This document shows positions 24,815 through 33,997 of a stretch of DNA of 64,000 nucleotides, in pieces. Under the pieces are notes generated by a model. It was not told the DNA's origin and made no database searches. It saw only the letters and a program-made list of their open reading frames with translations. This DNA is from CAMYLY01 sp039587215. Its GTDB lineage: Bacteria > Gemmatimonadota > Gemmatimonadetes > Gemmatimonadales > GWC2-71-9. The stretch spans positions 1 to 64,000 of the forward strand of contig JBDHIW010000001.1 in assembly GCA_039587215.1 (NCBI GenBank), given 5' to 3'. A program made the position numbers and the translations under genes. Every line of letters starts with the position of its first letter. Within the stretch, counting starts at the first letter, position 1.

Positions 24815-25732
24815 TCAGTCGTCGACCACCGTCGGGCAGCGCGGACCGCGCTCGAGCTGGACCGTCACATGGTGGATTCCCAGGTCGGCCATGCGGGCGT
24901 GCACCGTCCCCAGAACTTCGTGCCCGCTGACGCCGTCATCCACGACCGCGTGGGCGCTCATCGCCACGACGCCGCTCGTCAGCGTCCACACGTGCAGATC
25001 GTGGACATCGCCCACGCCGGACACATCCGTGAGACTGCGCTCGACCTCGCCGAGGGAGATGTGCTTGGGCGCCGCTTCCAGCAAAACGTCGACCGCCTCC
25101 CGCACGAGACGCCACGCCCCCACGAGGATGAGCGCCGCGATGCCGACGGAAATGAGCGGATCCGCGAGAGTCCAGCCGGTAAGGACGATGATGCCGCCGG
25201 CGACGAGCGTCCCGACCGACCCGAGCAAGTCTCCCAGAACGTGCAGGTATGCCCCGCGGACGTTCAGGGATTCGGTGTGGTCCGCGTGAAGCAGGCGGGC
25301 GGCAATGACGTTGACGAGCAGGCCTGCGGACGCCACCACCAGCAACAGACCGCCCCGCACCTCCGGCGGCTCGGCAAACCGTCCCACGGCATCGTAGAGG
25401 ATGAAGCCAACGAGGACGAACAGCGCCGACCCGTTGACCAGCGCCGCCAGGATCTCGAGCCGCAGGTAGCCGAACGTCTTTTCGGGCGTCGCCGGACGCT
25501 GGGCAATCCACGAGGCGAACAGTGCCAGTCCGATCGCCGCGGTGTCCGTCAGCATGTGTCCGGCGTCCGCGATCAGCGCGAGCGAGTTGGCGATCGCCCC
25601 GCCGACGAACTCCACGACCATGAACACCCCGGTCATCGTGAAGACGAACAGCAATCGTCGGCGCGGACGCCGGATGCTCGGCGTCGGATGGGCGCACTCG
25701 AGCGCGCGGTCGGACGGCCCCGCAACGGTCAT
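24815..25732 (-). CDS. Cation diffusion facilitator (Zn/Cd/Co efflux)
   Basis: The 305-residue protein is a CDF transporter of the CzcD/ZitB branch, a cytoplasmic-membrane antiporter that exports divalent metal in exchange for protons. Six membrane helices are visible, with the metal-site motifs HMLTD (second helix) and HVLGD (fifth helix), the paired H-x3-D ligands of zinc-transporting members. A cytosolic C-terminal domain follows with HDLHVWTLTSG and further His residues. The long upstream extension of the frame is rejected: the ATG at 25732 directly precedes the natural N-terminus. It diverges from the CNNM-type gene with under 60 bases between them. Confidence 0.92.
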   Translation of the reverse strand: MTVAGPSDRALECAHPTPSIRRPRRRLLFVFTMTGVFMVVEFVGGAIANSLALIADAGHMLTDTAAIGLALFASWIAQRPATPEKTFGYLRLEILAALVNGSALFVLVGFILYDAVGRFAEPPEVRGGLLLVVASAGLLVNVIAARLLHADHTESLNVRGAYLHVLGDLLGSVGTLVAGGIIVLTGWTLADPLISVGIAALILVGAWRLVREAVDVLLEAAPKHISLGEVERSLTDVSGVGDVHDLHVWTLTSGVVAMSAHAVVDDGVSGHEVLGTVHARMADLGIHHVTVQLERGPRCPTVVDD

Positions 25733-25789
25733 CGCAGCCCCCGCTGACCGGGAGGCGCACCGCGGGTGTACCTTTCTCGTCGACCACCC

Positions 25790-27124
25790 ATGGACGACAT
25801 CACCCTCTCGTCGTTCCTCCTGCGGCTCGCCGCCGTCATCGTGCTCGTTGCCGTGAACGCGTTCTTCGTCGCGGCCGAGTTCGCGCTGGTTGCTGCCCGC
25901 AAGACGCGACTCGACACGCTCGCACAGACCGGCGACAACAAAGCTAGGCTCGCACGGAAGATCGTACAATCGATCGACCGATACATCTCCGCCACGCAGC
26001 TCGGCATCACTGCGGCGAGCCTCGGCCTCGGATGGATTGGCGAGCCGGCGCTCGCCGGCGGAATCGAGCACGCGTTCAGCGCCCTGCCGTCACCGTTCGA
26101 CGTGATTGCCACGCACACCGTCGCGAGTTCGATCGCGTTCCTCATCATCACGTTCCTCCATATCGTGCTCGGAGAGCTGGCGCCGAAAGCGTTGGCGCTG
26201 CTCCGCCCCGAGGACACGAGCCGATGGGTGGCGGCACCGCTCATCGTGTTCACGGTCGCGACGAACCCGTTCATCTGGGCGCTCAACGGCACGGCCAACG
26301 CGTTGCTCCGGCTGTTCGGCATGGAGGCGCCGACTGAGGCGGAGCGCGTGCACCAGCCCGAGGAAATCGTCATGCTGGTGCGACAGAGTCAGCGCGCCGG
26401 GGGCCTCGACCGGGGAGACGCCCGGATGATCGAGGGGGTATTCGAGGTCACGGAGAAGAACGCGCGCGACGTGATGACGCCGCGCACGGAGGTGCGCGGA
26501 CTCGCGAGCGACCTCACGGTCGAGGACGCCGCACGCCGCGCGGCGGAGATCGGCCGGTCCCGCTATCCCATGTACGAGGAGACGATCGACAACGTCGTCG
26601 GCATCGTCCACGTGAAACAGATCCTCGGCGCACTACGCGGCCGACCGGACGAGCCGCTCACGGCGCTGGCCCGCACGCCCCTCTTCGTCCCGGGCACGCG
26701 CGAGGTGGAGGACGTGCTTGCCGACATGAAGCGCCTCAAGTACCAGATGGCCATCGTGCTCGACGAGTACGGCGGTACCGCCGGCGTCGTCACGATGGAG
26801 GATCTGATCGAGGAGATCGTCGGCGAGATCTACGACGAGTACGACCACGCCGATCCGATCCCGCAGCCGACGGCCGACGGCATCACGGTCCCCGGAGAGA
26901 CCGAGGTCGAGGACGTGAACCGGATGTACGGACTCACGCTCAGCGAGTCGGAGTACCAGACCATCGGCGGGCTCGTGTTCGGCGCCGTCGGCCGACTGCC
27001 GAGTGTCGGTGACCGCGTGACCGTGGGTACGGTCCGCTTCGAGGTCCTGGCGATGGAGGGACGGCGGGTCGACAGCGTGCGGATGATCGTGCCCCCCCCC
27101 GACCCGTCGGAGTCGGCGGACTAG
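25790..27124 (+). CDS. CNNM/CorC-type membrane protein (DUF21, CBS pair, CorC_HlyC)
   Basis: The 444-residue protein has a DUF21 transmembrane domain (four helices within about 1-190), a CBS pair (about 210-330, beginning at VMTPRTEVRGL) and a C-terminal CorC_HlyC domain with the LDEYGGTAGVVTMEDLIEEIVGEI hallmark. Members are linked to magnesium or cobalt transport and were historically called hemolysins. Start choice is open: ATG 25790 lacks a ribosome-binding site, while GTG 25766 adds eight residues and has GGAGG 10 bases upstream. The last four bases overlap the convergent pdxA gene. Confidence 0.9.
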   Translation: MDDITLSSFLLRLAAVIVLVAVNAFFVAAEFALVAARKTRLDTLAQTGDNKARLARKIVQSIDRYISATQLGITAASLGLGWIGEPALAGGIEHAFSALPSPFDVIATHTVASSIAFLIITFLHIVLGELAPKALALLRPEDTSRWVAAPLIVFTVATNPFIWALNGTANALLRLFGMEAPTEAERVHQPEEIVMLVRQSQRAGGLDRGDARMIEGVFEVTEKNARDVMTPRTEVRGLASDLTVEDAARRAAEIGRSRYPMYEETIDNVVGIVHVKQILGALRGRPDEPLTALARTPLFVPGTREVEDVLADMKRLKYQMAIVLDEYGGTAGVVTMEDLIEEIVGEIYDEYDHADPIPQPTADGITVPGETEVEDVNRMYGLTLSESEYQTIGGLVFGAVGRLPSVGDRVTVGTVRFEVLAMEGRRVDSVRMIVPPPDPSESAD

Positions 27125-28032
27125 CCGGCGCGTCCACCCGCGGCGAGCGTGCCCGCCAGTTCGAGCGCCGCCCGCATCGACCCGGCATCCGCCCGTCCGG
27201 TTCCCGCAATGTCGAACGCGGTGCCGTGGTCCGGCGCCGTCCGCACAAACGGCAGGCCGAGCGTCACGTTCACGCCGGTTCCGAATCCCGCCACCTTCAC
27301 CGCCGTCATCCCCACGTCGTGCACGGGGGTGAGCACGCAATCGAACTCGCCGCGCAGCGCGCGAACGAATACCGTATCGGCGGGGAGCGGACCGACGGCC
27401 CCAAGGGCCTGCGCAGCCGGCGCCAGAATCCGATCGTCTTCGTCGCCGAAGAGGCCGCCCTCGCCCGCATGCGGATTGAGGGCGCACAGCGCGAGGCGCG
27501 GCGTCGCGATCCCCCACCACTCCCGCAGGGCGGCGAGCGCGATGCGGCCCGTGTGCTCCACCGACGACACTGTGAGCCGCTCGGGCACGTCACGCAGCGG
27601 CAGGTGCGTGGTGAGGAGTACGACGCGGAGCGCCCCCGTCTGCAGCAACATGGCCACCTCGGCGCCCGCCAGATGCCCGAGCCACTCCGTCTGGCCCGGA
27701 TAGCGGAACCCCGCCTCATGGAGGGCCCGCTTCTCGACCGGACCGGTGACGATCGCATCGACGGCGCCGTCCAGTGCCATGGCCGCGGCCCGCTCGATAG
27801 CCCGGCCGGCGAGCCGTCCCGCGACCTCGGGAGGCGCCGTGGCCGGGTCCATAACGGGCTCGGGATCCACGGCGATGGTGTGAAAACGTCCGAAGGGCGT
27901 CAGCTGATGCGCCGGGCCGATGACCGTGATTGCGTCGGCGTCGAGTTCATCCTGCAGCGCGGCGGCCACCACCTCGGGTCCGATCCCCCGAGGATCACCC
28001 AGCGTGACCGCAAGCCGGCGGCGCACCGGCAC
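27121..28032 (-). CDS. pdxA: 4-hydroxythreonine-4-phosphate dehydrogenase
   Basis: The 303-residue protein oxidises 4-phosphohydroxy-L-threonine in pyridoxal-5'-phosphate synthesis (DXP-dependent route). TLGDPRGIGPEV near the start, a GHLAGAEVAMLL segment, LNPHAGEGGLFG and VHDVGMTAVKV carry the conserved metal- and phosphate-binding residues. The start is GTG, one base after the surA stop, so it is the last gene of the operon from DUF58 to pdxA. Its 3' end overlaps the convergent CNNM-type gene by four bases. The pairing surA-pdxA also occurs in enteric bacteria. Confidence 0.92.
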   Translation of the reverse strand: MPVRRRLAVTLGDPRGIGPEVVAAALQDELDADAITVIGPAHQLTPFGRFHTIAVDPEPVMDPATAPPEVAGRLAGRAIERAAAMALDGAVDAIVTGPVEKRALHEAGFRYPGQTEWLGHLAGAEVAMLLQTGALRVVLLTTHLPLRDVPERLTVSSVEHTGRIALAALREWWGIATPRLALCALNPHAGEGGLFGDEDDRILAPAAQALGAVGPLPADTVFVRALRGEFDCVLTPVHDVGMTAVKVAGFGTGVNVTLGLPFVRTAPDHGTAFDIAGTGRADAGSMRAALELAGTLAAGGRAG

Positions 28033-28033
28033 C

Positions 28034-29344
28034 TCAGAGTCGGACGTCGACGAACGTGGCGCGCCGGAGCGAGTCGAGAAACCGCCTCAGGCCGTTTTGC
28101 TGGGACAGGGTTTCGCGCAGCACGTCGCGCACGTCCTCGAACGTGAAGTCGCCGCCGGGGCGCATCTCCTCGAACAGCACCACGGCGAACTTGGGACGGC
28201 CGTCGCCTCGGTCCAGTTCGATCGGCCCGAGAATAGTGTTCGGGGCCGCCATCCCCAACTCCTGGGCGTACACCTGCGGAAGATCCTGCACCGACGCGTC
28301 CTCGATCACGCGCTGCTCCAGCGGGTCGTGATGCACGCGCGCCAACGCGTCGAACGAGAAGCCGGCCTGCAGCGAATCGCGAATCTCCATCGCCTGCTGC
28401 AGGGCCGCCGCCTTGTCGAGATCGGTGATCTCCGGAGCGATGAGAATGTGACGGACGAGTGCTTCGGCAGGCTGCGCCCGCAGAACCTCGATGAGGTGGA
28501 ACCCGAACGCCGTCAACACCGGCGGCGAGACGAACCCGGGCCGCAGACGAAAAACGGCGTCCTCGAACTCCCTCACCAGACCCTGCCCGCGCCGGACCCA
28601 CCCCATCTCGCCGCCCTGTTCCGCCGAGCCCGGATCCTGGGAAAACCGCCGCGCCACCGTTCCGAAGTCTGCTGTGCGCGCGCGGAGCACGACGCCCAGA
28701 CTGTCGGCCAGGAGGAACGCGCGCTCCATCTCCGCCGAGTCCGGTCTGGAGCGGACGACGATCTGACGGAACGACATCGTCGGCGGCCGCTGCGGACGCT
28801 GTTCGCGGGTCTCGTCGAAGTACTCCCGCAGCTCGCGCTCTGTCGGCGGAAGGGGCGCGATGTCGCCGCGCTGGGTGAGGAGACTGATGAACTGATCGCG
28901 CAGCAGCTCCCGTCGCTTCTGGTCCGTCATCCAGCGGCGGTAGTCGTCCGGCGAGGCAAACCCGGCCGAGCGCAGATTGCGCTCGTACTCAATCTCCGAA
29001 GCGAACTGGCTGCGGACCTGCCGCAGCACGGGCTCGACGGCGGCCTGCAACTCCTGCTCGCTCACCACGATCAGCGTGTCGCGCTCCGCCGCCTGCACCA
29101 GCAACTCTTCATCGACCATCCGGTCGAGGATTTCGCGGCGGAACGCCGCGTACGCCTCGGGCTCGGTCGGGACCTCCCCGCCCTGCTGCCGAAAGACGTT
29201 GAGCTCTTCCAGCAAGCGTGTTTCGGTGATCACCTGGCGACCGACGATGGCGAGGATACGGTCGACCGGCTCGTACACCGGCTGCTGGGCCACCGCCGGC
29301 AGCGCGGCGACGACGAGCGTGATCGAGATGAACAAGGTGCGCAT
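28034..29344 (-). CDS. surA: Periplasmic parvulin-type chaperone/PPIase SurA
   Basis: The 436-residue protein has a signal peptide (1-20, ending AVAQQ). An N-terminal SurA chaperone segment begins VDRILAIVGRQVITETRLLEELN. Two parvulin domains follow: one at about 175-280 (MSFRQIVVRSR, a GGEMGWVRRGQ loop and a FGFHLIEVL end) and a less complete one from about 285. SurA escorts outer-membrane barrels to the BAM complex. ATG 29344 is chosen over a longer frame without a signal. It starts 4 bases after the upstream PPIase lipoprotein gene, and pdxA follows after one base. Confidence 0.92.
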   Translation of the reverse strand: MRTLFISITLVVAALPAVAQQPVYEPVDRILAIVGRQVITETRLLEELNVFRQQGGEVPTEPEAYAAFRREILDRMVDEELLVQAAERDTLIVVSEQELQAAVEPVLRQVRSQFASEIEYERNLRSAGFASPDDYRRWMTDQKRRELLRDQFISLLTQRGDIAPLPPTERELREYFDETREQRPQRPPTMSFRQIVVRSRPDSAEMERAFLLADSLGVVLRARTADFGTVARRFSQDPGSAEQGGEMGWVRRGQGLVREFEDAVFRLRPGFVSPPVLTAFGFHLIEVLRAQPAEALVRHILIAPEITDLDKAAALQQAMEIRDSLQAGFSFDALARVHHDPLEQRVIEDASVQDLPQVYAQELGMAAPNTILGPIELDRGDGRPKFAVVLFEEMRPGGDFTFEDVRDVLRETLSQQNGLRRFLDSLRRATFVDVRL

Positions 29345-29348
29345 GCGA

Positions 29349-30725
29349 CTACCGATCCTCTTCTTCCGGGGTCGTCCGTCGTTCCAGCGACATCGCAAGC
29401 CGAGCCTCCTGGGCCCGGGCCACGACCCGATCCAATCCGCGCTCCGACACGGTCCACGCGTCCTGCAGGCGCAGCGCCGAACCGAGGAACGCCGGCACGA
29501 CCACTACGTCTTCGAGATTGTTGACGATCTCCTGCAAATAGGCAAGCACGGCGTCGTCGGCCTGCGATGCCGTTCCGCCGCCCGCTGCGGCTCTCAGCCC
29601 GAGGGCCGCCTGCACGCGGGCGACATCCCCCGCGTACAACCGGCGCACGTCTTCCATTGCCTCGTCCCCGATGGACACGCCCGCACGCCGGGCTTCGATC
29701 AACAGCACCTCGTTGCGGATCATCGATCGCGCCATGCGTTCGAGTGCGTCGTCCCCCGCCGAGCCTACGCGCGCCTGCTGCTGCAACGGCAACACCTGCA
29801 GCCATCGCACGAAATCGGCAACCGTGAACGTCCCTTCGCGATGATGACCGATCACCTCGGGGGAATCGAGCACGCGCAACGGGGCCCCTGCAGCCGTCCG
29901 CATCACCGACGGTGCGTCCTCCTCGAGGGCCACGTCCCAATCGGCCATGAGCTGATCGAGGAACCCCACCGTGAAGTCCTGCTCGAGGGCGACGCGCACG
30001 CCCGCCGCGAAATCGTCGCGACCCGCGCGAAGCGTTCGGCGGCGCACGACATGGAAGCCGAACGAACTCTCCACAACCGGCGAGATCGTCCCCGGATCCA
30101 GGGCGAATGCAACCGCCTCGAAATCCTCGGCCATCTGCCCGCGACTGATGACCCCGAGTGTGCCGCCATTGCGACGCGCGCCGGGGTCGTCGCTCTGCTC
30201 GTTGAGGCGGCTCCACGGCACGCCCGCCACGGCTTGCGCGCGGATCCGCTCCGCCCGCGCCTTCGCCTCAGCCCGCGACGATGCACCCGCGTCGTCCTCC
30301 ACCCCCACGAGGATGTGGTCGATCAACCGGTGCTCGCCGGCATCGTACAGACTGTCGACCATGGAGTCGTCGAACCGGACGTTCTCCGCAATGATCTGCT
30401 GATGAAAGCCCTCGACGAGCGCTTGCTCGATCTCCGGCCACATCGTCTGCTCCACGAGTGCCGGGGCCATCATCGAATCCCCGCCCACGACCCGGTGCGC
30501 GAAGAGCGTGTACTCGACCCAACGGTGCGCGAGACGTTCGACGATGTCCCGCGTCACCGGCAGGCCCTCGGCCTCGGCCACGATGGACGCCAGCACTTCG
30601 CTCGGCAGTGCGGCCTCGCCCGCTTCGGCGACAACCGTCCCCCGGTCGAACAGGCCGCCCGGTCCGCACGCGGCGAACACGGCCGTCCCGAGCACCAGCA
30701 TCACACCCGTCTTCGTTCGGATCAT
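29349..30725 (-). CDS. Parvulin-type PPIase lipoprotein
   Basis: The 458-residue product has a lipoprotein signal ending FAAC, with the acylated Cys near residue 20. One parvulin domain lies at about 130-225: IDHILVGVED, then NGGTLGVISRGQM and SSFGFHVVRRR. The last 200 residues are helical and resemble a substrate-holding arm, with a second partial SurA-like helical region near the C-terminus. The start ATG overlaps the mfd stop by four bases, and surA follows. The two PPIases probably act together on outer-membrane protein folding. Confidence 0.85.
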   Translation of the reverse strand: MIRTKTGVMLVLGTAVFAACGPGGLFDRGTVVAEAGEAALPSEVLASIVAEAEGLPVTRDIVERLAHRWVEYTLFAHRVVGGDSMMAPALVEQTMWPEIEQALVEGFHQQIIAENVRFDDSMVDSLYDAGEHRLIDHILVGVEDDAGASSRAEAKARAERIRAQAVAGVPWSRLNEQSDDPGARRNGGTLGVISRGQMAEDFEAVAFALDPGTISPVVESSFGFHVVRRRTLRAGRDDFAAGVRVALEQDFTVGFLDQLMADWDVALEEDAPSVMRTAAGAPLRVLDSPEVIGHHREGTFTVADFVRWLQVLPLQQQARVGSAGDDALERMARSMIRNEVLLIEARRAGVSIGDEAMEDVRRLYAGDVARVQAALGLRAAAGGGTASQADDAVLAYLQEIVNNLEDVVVVPAFLGSALRLQDAWTVSERGLDRVVARAQEARLAMSLERRTTPEEEDR

Positions 30726-33700
30726 GTCCTCTCGTCTACCACGACTGCCGACAGCGCCCGGACCAGCCCGGCCCCCATCGCGACCCCGCCCAAGCGGCGC
30801 AGTCGCAGGCTCAGCGGCACGGTTTGCCGGACGTCGGCCTCGAACTGCACGCCGTCCAGCGCGGCGTGCAGGGCGACCAGCCGGGGCGCCGCGCCCGTCC
30901 GAAACCGGATACGGGCCACGTCCCCGTGGACCGCGATCGCCTCCAGCCCCACCACCGATCCCACCAGGCGGAGCTCCGACACCAGCAGGAGTCCCTCGGC
31001 TTCGTCAGGCAGCGGACCAAATCGGTCCCGCAACTCCTGGCGGAGCGCCGCAATCTCGTCACGGGACTCCACCCGCGCCAGGCGCCGGTATACGTCGAGT
31101 TTCGCGTCCTCGTCCGGCACGAACTCGTCGGGCAGGTACGCGGACCCGTCGAGGACCACGTCGGTCGGCGGGCGCTCCACGACCGCGTCGGCCTCCTGAA
31201 GCGCCCGGACCGCGTCGGCCAGCCATCGGAGGTACAGGTCCACGCCCACCGCCTGCGCGTGGCCCGACTGCTCGGCTCCCAAGAGATTACCCGCCCCCCG
31301 CAGCTGGAGGTCCCGAAGCGCGATCCGGTACCCGGAACCCAGCTCCGTGTGATGCTCGAGCACCTTGAGCCGCTCCTCCGCCTCGTCGTCCACGACGTCC
31401 GGCACTAGGAGATAGCAATAGGCCCGGCGGTGGCCCCGTCCCACGCGTCCCCGCAGTTGGTAGAGCTGCGCCAGGCCGATGTGATGCGCGTTGTGCACGA
31501 TCATCGTGTTGGCGTTCGTGACGTCGAGACCACTCTCCACGATCATCGTCGACACCAGGACGTCGTGCCCGCCGGCCACGAACTCGCGCATCACGTGATC
31601 GAGGTCCCGCTCGGGCATCTGTCCGTGCGCCACCGCGACCGACGCCCGAGGCGCCAGCCGGCGCACCCGTTCCGCCACCGACTCGATCGTCTCGATGCGG
31701 TTGTGCACGAAGTACACCTGACCACCCCGGTCCAACTCCCGGGCGACGGCCTCCTCGATCAGTGCGTCGTCCCACGGCTCGATGAAGGTCAGCACCGGCG
31801 ACCGGTCCCGGGGCGGCGTCTCGATCAGCGTGAGATCCCGTAGTCCCGACAGCGCCTGATGCAGGGTGCGCGGGATCGGGGTGGCCGTGAGCGTGAGGAC
31901 GTCCACCTGAAGCCGCAGCGCCTTGAGCCGTTCCTTATGCCGCACGCCGAACCGGTGTTCTTCGTCGACGATGAGCAGTCCGAGATCGTGGAACGTCACG
32001 TCCTTGGACAGCAGCCGGTGCGTGCCGATCACGATGTCCGTGGTCCCCTCGACGAGCGACGCCACGGCGGCACGCTGCTCGGACGCCGAGCGGAAGCGGG
32101 ACAGGACCTCCACGCGGACCGGAAAGTCGGCGAAGCGCTCCCGAAACGTGCGCCCGTGCTGTTCGGCGAGAATCGTGGTGGGCACGAGCACCGCCGCCTG
32201 TTTGCCGGCCTGGATCGCCTTGAACGCCGCGCGCACCGCGATCTCGGTCTTCCCGTACCCCACGTCGCCCACGATCAGGCGATCCATCGGATGGGGGCGC
32301 TCCATGTCGCGCTTGGTCTCGTCGCTCGCCAGCCGTTGGTCCGGCGTGTCGTCGTACAGGAACGACGACTCGAGCTCGCGCTGCCAACGCGTGTCCGGAG
32401 GAAACGCGAACCCCGGCGCCATCGCGCGGCGCGCGTAGAGGTCCAGGAGTTCCGCCGCCAGCTGGCGAATCGCAGCCTCGGCACGTTGACGCTGGCGCTG
32501 CCACCGCGTCCCCCCGAGGCGGTGCAGCTTCGGCGGCTCGGTGCTGTCCGCGTCGGCCGACGTGCGATACGGTTCGAGCTGATCCAGGCGGTACATCGGC
32601 ACGTTGAGGCGGTCGCCCCCCTCGTACTCGAGCACCGCAACCTCCACCGTCGTGCCCTCGCCGACCGCAATCGTCTCAACGCCGCGGTAGATGCCGATCC
32701 CGTGCTCGAGGTGCACCACGAAGTCGCCCGACCGCAGCGCGCCGGCGACGGCGGCCGCCACGGCCTGTCGGTAGCGTCGCGGCCGCCGCAGCCGGCGCGC
32801 CCGCTGGAAGATCTCGTGGTCGGTGAGGACCAGCAGATCGGTCATGCGGAAGCCGCCGCTCAGCGAGCCGAGCGCGAGCGTCACGCCACCCGGGACATCG
32901 GCACCCGGCCTGTCGCCGACGAGCAGCTCCTCCAACCGCTCGAGTTGCCCCTCGTTGTCGCACAGCACGAGGGTCTGGACCGAGGCGGCCACCGCCGCGA
33001 TCTCCGCGACGCGGCGCGCGATGACCGGCGGCGGCGCGCATCCGAAGTCCACCGGGTCCTCATGGTCGTCGACGACCACCCGCGGAAACGCGCGAATCCT
33101 GCGGCGGCACGTGTCCGGGTCGAGAAAGACCTCCTCGCGTCCTTCCACGTCCTCTCCACGGCGCTGCGCGAGCGTCACGTGTCGGGCAGCCTCGTCCCAC
33201 AGCCGGTCGAGGTCCGCCTCGTCCACGCCCGGCTGCACCCACAGCAGGGCGTCCGGCGGCAAAAGATCGATCAGCGAGCGGCGCTCGAGCGGCGCATCGG
33301 CGGGCGCCTCGACCGCCCGTACGGGCAGGACCGTCACCGAGTCGACTTCGTCCGAGGATCGCTGCGTGTCGAGGTCGAACGCACGAATGGACGACACCTC
33401 GTCACCCCACCACTCGATGCGCATGGGGTCGGCCATCCCGAAGCCGTAGACGTCCACGATCCCGCCGCGGACCGCGACCTGGCCGACGTCGGTCACCGAG
33501 GGAACGCGCTCGTATCCCATCCGACCGAGCCGCTGCACCGTCTCCGTGAGGGTGCGGGTGTCCCCGCGGTGCAGCCGCAGCTGGCGCGCCAGGACCGCGC
33601 TGGACATTCGCGTCCGCTCGGCAAGCGCGCGCTGGGTGGTCACCACGACGCGGACATTCCCGCGCCCGACGGCCGCGATGGTCTCCGCCCGCTCACCCGC

Positions 33701-33997
33701 GATCTCGTAGTGGGGCTCTTCTTCCCCCAGGGCCTCGCGCTGCGGATAGAGCCGCACGCCGTCGTCCCGGAGGACGCCGAGGTCCGCGAACCACCGCTCG
33801 GCCTCCTGCGGCGCCTCCGTGACCACCACCACGACGTGCTCCCGCAACTCGCCGATCAGCGCGGCCACGACCACCGCATCCCCGGCACCGTGCACCCCGG
33901 TGACACCGACGGTCTCCGCCCGGCCCGGGAGATGACGAAGCAGCCCGCGGAACGCGGGGGTCCGGCGGACCGCTTCGACGATCGTGGGGAGCGTCAT
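30722..33997 (-). CDS. mfd: Transcription-repair coupling factor Mfd
   Basis: The 1091-residue protein removes stalled RNA polymerase and recruits UvrA. The N-terminal UvrB-like module (1-330) is followed by the RNA-polymerase-interacting Tudor domain (FVVHLEHGIGIYRGVE). The RecG-like motor has Walker A GYGKT with K583, LLIVDEEHRFG and TATPIPRTLHQALSG, followed by LVSTMIVESGLDVTNANT, QLYQLRGRVGR and the C-terminal TRCF domain. It overlaps its upstream neighbour by four bases (ATGA) and its downstream one by four. The N-terminal 159 codons of a longer frame are Arg-rich shadow and were removed. Confidence 0.97.
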   Translation of the reverse strand: MTLPTIVEAVRRTPAFRGLLRHLPGRAETVGVTGVHGAGDAVVVAALIGELREHVVVVVTEAPQEAERWFADLGVLRDDGVRLYPQREALGEEEPHYEIAGERAETIAAVGRGNVRVVVTTQRALAERTRMSSAVLARQLRLHRGDTRTLTETVQRLGRMGYERVPSVTDVGQVAVRGGIVDVYGFGMADPMRIEWWGDEVSSIRAFDLDTQRSSDEVDSVTVLPVRAVEAPADAPLERRSLIDLLPPDALLWVQPGVDEADLDRLWDEAARHVTLAQRRGEDVEGREEVFLDPDTCRRRIRAFPRVVVDDHEDPVDFGCAPPPVIARRVAEIAAVAASVQTLVLCDNEGQLERLEELLVGDRPGADVPGGVTLALGSLSGGFRMTDLLVLTDHEIFQRARRLRRPRRYRQAVAAAVAGALRSGDFVVHLEHGIGIYRGVETIAVGEGTTVEVAVLEYEGGDRLNVPMYRLDQLEPYRTSADADSTEPPKLHRLGGTRWQRQRQRAEAAIRQLAAELLDLYARRAMAPGFAFPPDTRWQRELESSFLYDDTPDQRLASDETKRDMERPHPMDRLIVGDVGYGKTEIAVRAAFKAIQAGKQAAVLVPTTILAEQHGRTFRERFADFPVRVEVLSRFRSASEQRAAVASLVEGTTDIVIGTHRLLSKDVTFHDLGLLIVDEEHRFGVRHKERLKALRLQVDVLTLTATPIPRTLHQALSGLRDLTLIETPPRDRSPVLTFIEPWDDALIEEAVARELDRGGQVYFVHNRIETIESVAERVRRLAPRASVAVAHGQMPERDLDHVMREFVAGGHDVLVSTMIVESGLDVTNANTMIVHNAHHIGLAQLYQLRGRVGRGHRRAYCYLLVPDVVDDEAEERLKVLEHHTELGSGYRIALRDLQLRGAGNLLGAEQSGHAQAVGVDLYLRWLADAVRALQEADAVVERPPTDVVLDGSAYLPDEFVPDEDAKLDVYRRLARVESRDEIAALRQELRDRFGPLPDEAEGLLLVSELRLVGSVVGLEAIAVHGDVARIRFRTGAAPRLVALHAALDGVQFEADVRQTVPLSLRLRRLGGVAMGAGLVRALSAVVVDERT